Of a DNA stretch of 8,231 nucleotides, positions 5,513 to 8,231 are shown piece by piece. Made by a program: the position numbers and the translations under genes. The notes under the pieces are model-generated. The model ran no database searches. It was not told where the DNA came from and worked only from the letters and a program-made list of their open reading frames with translations. How positions within the stretch are numbered: the first letter of the stretch is position 1; the number at the start of each line of letters is the position of its first letter. Source of the stretch: Candidatus Aminicenantes bacterium UBA4085 (GTDB lineage Bacteria > Acidobacteriota > Aminicenantia > Aminicenantales > UBA4085); contig DFYJ01000082.1 of NCBI GenBank assembly GCA_002383325.1, forward strand, positions 6,431 through 14,661. Reading direction: 5' to 3'.

Positions 5513-6438
5513 GATACTCGGAAATGGAGCTGGATAGGGACGTCAGGCTCGAAGCCTTCAAGTTTCTCACCGAGCAGATGGCGAAATATGGGGAAATCCT
5601 CACGGCCAGCCAGATTAATGAAGGCTTTCGGTATCATGGCGAAAGCGTTTTCTTGAAAGGGACACCAGGAATTTTTAAGCCCAGAATTCTTCCCGAGGTC
5701 CCGATCAGCATCACGACCGTTCCGGAAGTGCCTGGCCATCCGCGTCCTTATGACGACCGACCGGCAGAGGAAGGCGTGATGATCTACCGATACCGTCGTA
5801 CTGGACCGAACCATCCTGATAACGAGGGGCTCCGTAAGGCCATGGCCGGCGGCATTCCCTTGATCTACTTCTACGGTGTTGAACGAGCCCGCTACCAACC
5901 CATCTGGCCCGTTTTTGTGATCGATGACGATCCTAGCGCGTCTTCCTTCCGTATCATGGTCGACGAGGCCAAGGCGGTCATGGGTCGGGAATCGTGGCTG
6001 CCCGATTCTGAGGGGATCCTCCGTCGCCGCTACATCACGGTCGAAGTCCAACAGAGGCTCCACCAGGTTGCCTTCCGGGCCCATGTCCTCCGCGCCTACC
6101 ATCAGGCCTGCTCGATTTGCAGTCTGAGACACCCCGAGCTTCTTGAAGCGGCTCACATATTTAAGGATACCCATCCTAAGGGCATTCCGGCGGTCAGCAA
6201 CGGCCTCTCGATGTGCGCCATTCACCACAAGGCCTTCGACAAGAATATCCTGGGGATCACCCCTGACTATTCCGTCATCATCCGGGAGGATGTCCTGGAG
6301 GAGACGGATGGGCCAATGCTCCAATGGGGACTGCAGGCATTCCAGGACTCACGCATCCATCTTCCCCGACGTAAAGAAGAATGGCCCGACAAAGAGGCCC
6401 TCGAGGAGCGTTACGATCGCTTCAAGGCGGCTGTTTAG
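5509..6438 (+). CDS. HNH endonuclease with SRA-like N-terminal domain, putative modification-dependent restriction enzyme
   Basis: A 309-residue protein. Residues about 195-255 are a zinc-type HNH domain: C201/C204 in ACSICSLR, H216 in LLEAAHIF, N231 in VSNGLSMC, and H239/H240 in CAIHHKAFDKN. C201, C204, C236 and H239 could bind zinc; H216, N231 and H240 are the likely H-N-H residues. Residues about 50-145 (GTPGIFKPRI; PYDDRPAEEGVMIYRYRR; NEGLRKAMAGGIPLIYFYGV; PIWPVFVIDDDP) have the order of features of an SRA-like domain: a Y/DD segment, a Y-x-Y strand, N-x-x-L-x-x-A and P-L-I-Y-F. SRA domains flip out and read methylated or hydroxymethylated cytosine. The ATG overlaps the preceding HNH stop (ATGA), with AGGTGA about 10 nt upstream, so the two are translationally coupled. 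No methyltransferase is adjacent, which fits an enzyme that attacks modified DNA. Target unproven. Confidence 0.85.
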   Translation: MRYSEMELDRDVRLEAFKFLTEQMAKYGEILTASQINEGFRYHGESVFLKGTPGIFKPRILPEVPISITTVPEVPGHPRPYDDRPAEEGVMIYRYRRTGPNHPDNEGLRKAMAGGIPLIYFYGVERARYQPIWPVFVIDDDPSASSFRIMVDEAKAVMGRESWLPDSEGILRRRYITVEVQQRLHQVAFRAHVLRAYHQACSICSLRHPELLEAAHIFKDTHPKGIPAVSNGLSMCAIHHKAFDKNILGITPDYSVIIREDVLEETDGPMLQWGLQAFQDSRIHLPRRKEEWPDKEALEERYDRFKAAV

Positions 6439-6464
6439 GCAGGCATTCCGAGACGTCTATATGA

Positions 6465-7391
6465 TCAAGCCCGGAAGATCGGGTTGACGCCCCGGGCCCG
6501 GGCCAGCAGCTCAGCCCGCTCCCCGGCTTCCAAGGGCCGGAACCGGCTCCCGTAATCCAGGGCCATGCGGAAGAACTTGGCCTCTCCCGGCGGAATGGCG
6601 GCCGTGACGGCCTCGCTCAGGGTGAAGCGGACCGACTTCTCCGCTAGCTCCGGCTCGTCGATCGGCTTGTACCAGCACTTTTTCCACTCCCGGCGGCTGC
6701 CCTCGGGCCAGGAGGTGTGGGCCAGAGCTTTCAGGGCCAGCCGGGCCACCCCTTTTTTCTTGGCGTGGGCCAGGATCTGGGGGCCGAAGTTCCCCTCCTG
6801 GAAGAGCACGAAGTTAACCGGGAACATCACCGAGTCCAGCGGGAAGCGGTCCATCAAGGCGATGGCGGCCTCGGCGCTGTGGGCCGACGCGCCCAGGAAG
6901 CGCGCCTTGCCGTCCTGGCGGGCCTTGAGGAACACTTCCGCCGCCCCCCCGTGGGCCAGGATCTTGTCCACGTCGTCCAGGCTCGATACGGCGTGGAACT
7001 GGTAGAGATCGAAATGGTCGGTCTTCAGCCTCTTCAAGCTCTGCTCCAGCTCCTTCTGCGCGCCGGCGGCGCCGCGCTCCGTGGTCTTGCAGGCCAGGAA
7101 GGACCGTTGGCGGTATGGCTGCAGCGCGATGCCGAGCTTCGTCTCCGCCTCGCCGTCGTAGTAGGATGGCGCCACGTCGTAATAGTTGACGCCGCGGTCG
7201 AAGGCCTCGGCTACGATGCGGTCGGCCTCCGCCTGCTCCATCCCGACGACGACGATGCCGCCGAAGCCGATGAGGCTCAGCTTGACGCCGTCCTTGTACT
7301 CCCGCCTGGCCAGGCTTTCCGTCGGAATCCTCGGCAGCGCGAAAACACCCGCCGAGGCCGTTGCCAGTCTCATGAACTGCCTTCTTTTCAT
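6465..7391 (-). CDS. Tat-exported aldo/keto reductase
   Basis: A 308-residue NADPH-type aldo/keto reductase. The N-terminus MKRRQFMRLATASAGVFALP is a twin-arginine signal (RRQFM, then a hydrophobic run), so it should be exported folded with its cofactor. Counting from the ATG at 7391, the catalytic tetrad of the family is visible: D72 and Y77 in DVAPSYYDGEAE, K102 in LACKTTER and H133 in LYQFHAV. SLIGFGG at the first strand and RFLGASAHS are also typical. The ATG at 7391 has GGGGAGG with ideal 6-nt spacing; an ATG two codons earlier (7397) directly abuts it. It lacks the C-terminal ferredoxin-like extension of some relatives. It follows the cyclodeaminase-like gene by 64 nt on the same strand and converges with the HNH pair across 26 nt. 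The substrate, probably a carbonyl or sugar-like compound, cannot be assigned. Confidence 0.88.
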   Translation of the reverse strand: MKRRQFMRLATASAGVFALPRIPTESLARREYKDGVKLSLIGFGGIVVVGMEQAEADRIVAEAFDRGVNYYDVAPSYYDGEAETKLGIALQPYRQRSFLACKTTERGAAGAQKELEQSLKRLKTDHFDLYQFHAVSSLDDVDKILAHGGAAEVFLKARQDGKARFLGASAHSAEAAIALMDRFPLDSVMFPVNFVLFQEGNFGPQILAHAKKKGVARLALKALAHTSWPEGSRREWKKCWYKPIDEPELAEKSVRFTLSEAVTAAIPPGEAKFFRMALDYGSRFRPLEAGERAELLARARGVNPIFRA

Positions 7392-7455
7392 GGCCATCCT
7401 CCCCAGGATTTGTCGCCTGTCTTTTCCTACCCGCCCCGCTGGCGGCCGAGGTATT

Positions 7456-8217
7456 TTATTCCGGATCGCCGAGGGCGCGGTAGACCGCCGTGGCGATGGC
7501 GATATCCTGCACGGCCACCCCGGTCAGATCGACGACGGTGATCTGGCTGTCGGAAGTCCGGCCTTTCACCCGGCCCGCGATAACGGCCCCCAGCTCGACA
7601 CAGCGATCTTCCGTGATCTTGCCCGCCTCGAGTGCCTTGTGGACCTCGCCGCGGAGCCGGCACTGGGGCAGGCTGTCGGCCACGATCACGTCGGCCCCGG
7701 CCAGGATGTCTGAATCGAGCTCTTGCTTTTCGGGCGTATCCGAGCCGACGGCCGTGATGTGGGTTCCCGGCCGCAGGTCGGCGGCCGAGAGGAGAGGTGT
7801 TTTCGAAGGTGTCGCCGTAACGACAAGGTTGCAGGTCCGCAGGATGGCCGCCGCGTCGGACGTTGTCTTGACGAAGAAGCCCCGCTCACCCATCTCGGCT
7901 TTGTAGCTCACCAGCTCATCCGGGAGAGGCCCCCAGACCAAAACATCTCGACAATCCGTGACTCGCCCGAGCCACTCGAGCTGAAGCCGGGCCTGGACGC
8001 CGGCGCCGACGATGCCGATGCGCTCGACCTTCCGGGGCGCGCAGTATCTGGCTGCTATGGCGCCGGCAACCGCGGTCCGGACGTCGGTCAGGTGCCCCTC
8101 GTCGAGCAGGATGGCGGCGGATTCGCCGGTGCTCTGCTTGAAGAGGAGTATGCAGCCGTTGCCCGACGGCAGCCCCAAGGCTGGATTGCCGTAGAAGCCG
8201 GAGGCGATGAGATATTG
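7456..8217 (-). CDS. Ornithine cyclodeaminase/mu-crystallin family protein, 5' end missing or broken
   Basis: The C-terminal 254 codons of an NAD(P)-dependent family that includes ornithine cyclodeaminase, alanine dehydrogenase and ectoine-use EutC-like enzymes. Visible marks: GFYGNPALGLPSGNG, LDEGHLTDVRTAVAGAIAAR, the dinucleotide-binding IGIVGAGVQARLQL, VVTATPSKTPLL, and VGSDTPEKQELDSD with the conserved Asp. Family members are about 310-340 residues, so the N-terminal 70 or so residues, which hold substrate-binding Lys/Arg, are absent. The reading frame continues upstream to QYLIASGFY and then meets TGA (8218-8220), 11 nt from the window edge. A TTG at 8178 gives a 240-aa frame but lies inside the conserved LGLPSGNG region and has no ribosome binding site, so it is not a credible start. 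The gene may be a pseudogene, or the stop may be a sequence error near a contig end. It lies upstream of the reductase, possibly as one unit. Confidence 0.8.
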   Translation of the reverse strand, partial: QYLIASGFYGNPALGLPSGNGCILLFKQSTGESAAILLDEGHLTDVRTAVAGAIAARYCAPRKVERIGIVGAGVQARLQLEWLGRVTDCRDVLVWGPLPDELVSYKAEMGERGFFVKTTSDAAAILRTCNLVVTATPSKTPLLSAADLRPGTHITAVGSDTPEKQELDSDILAGADVIVADSLPQCRLRGEVHKALEAGKITEDRCVELGAVIAGRVKGRTSDSQITVVDLTGVAVQDIAIATAVYRALGDPE

Positions 8218-8231
8218 TCAAATGTTGTGTA

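Noticed and set aside
5410..6324. A 304-codon open frame on the minus strand under the second HNH gene.
   Set aside because: No recognisable motif; the plus strand carries an intact HNH domain over the same bases.
6451..6484. Palindrome AGACGTCT and a bulged hairpin (TCAAgCCCG/CGGGTTGA) between and within the convergent ends of the HNH and reductase genes.
   Set aside because: No U-run on either strand, and the hairpin overlaps the coding end of the reductase; not a convincing terminator.
6717..7541. A 274-codon plus-strand frame across the aldo/keto reductase.
   Set aside because: Composition typical of antisense GC-rich frames; the minus strand has the full catalytic tetrad and a Tat signal.
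8216..8221. A minus-strand TTGACA at the broken end of the cyclodeaminase-like gene, possibly a promoter.
   Set aside because: No -10-like sequence at the right spacing and it lies in conserved coding sequence.

Overview
The window is GC-rich bacterial DNA with tightly packed genes. No gene identifies the host. A DUF4838-type lipoprotein, a twin-arginine aldo/keto reductase and a cyclodeaminase, alongside secreted proteins of unknown function, would suit an environmental heterotroph such as an Acidobacteriota/Aminicenantes-like lineage, but this is only an impression. No rRNA, tRNA, CRISPR array, transposase or integrase was seen.

Layout. (1) 1-538, plus strand: the 3' end of a VapB-type antitoxin gene overlapping a complete vapC PIN-domain toxin gene. 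(2) 575-2389, minus strand: a large exported lipoprotein of the DUF4838 glycosidase-like type, with its own candidate promoter. (3) 2494-3086, minus strand: a hicA-hicB toxin-antitoxin pair. hicA (59 aa) is easy to miss because a longer reading frame runs through it. A near-consensus promoter lies so close to the hicA ATG that the mRNA may be leaderless, and a palindrome sits between its -35 and -10 boxes. (4) 3234-4361, minus strand: two small exported proteins of unknown function, 12 nt apart. (5) 4511-6438, plus strand: a promoter followed by two overlapping HNH endonuclease genes. (6) 6465-8231, minus strand: a Tat-type aldo/keto reductase preceded by an ornithine cyclodeaminase/mu-crystallin family gene whose 5' end is interrupted by a stop codon near the window edge.

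The most interesting unit is the HNH pair. The two proteins have related nuclease ends but unrelated N-terminal domains. The first looks PUA/EVE-like and the second SRA-like; both folds read modified bases in known modification-dependent restriction enzymes. Translational coupling, a dedicated promoter and the absence of any methyltransferase gene suggest a two-component system that restricts modified DNA. With two toxin-antitoxin modules also in 8 kb, the window looks like a small defence/maintenance cluster set among exported and metabolic genes.

Several starts were moved from the longest reading frame using ribosome binding sites, overlaps, signal peptides or promoters: vapC to 146, the lipoprotein to 2389, hicB to the GTG at 2910, the first HNH gene to the TTG at 4589, and the aldo/keto reductase to 7391.
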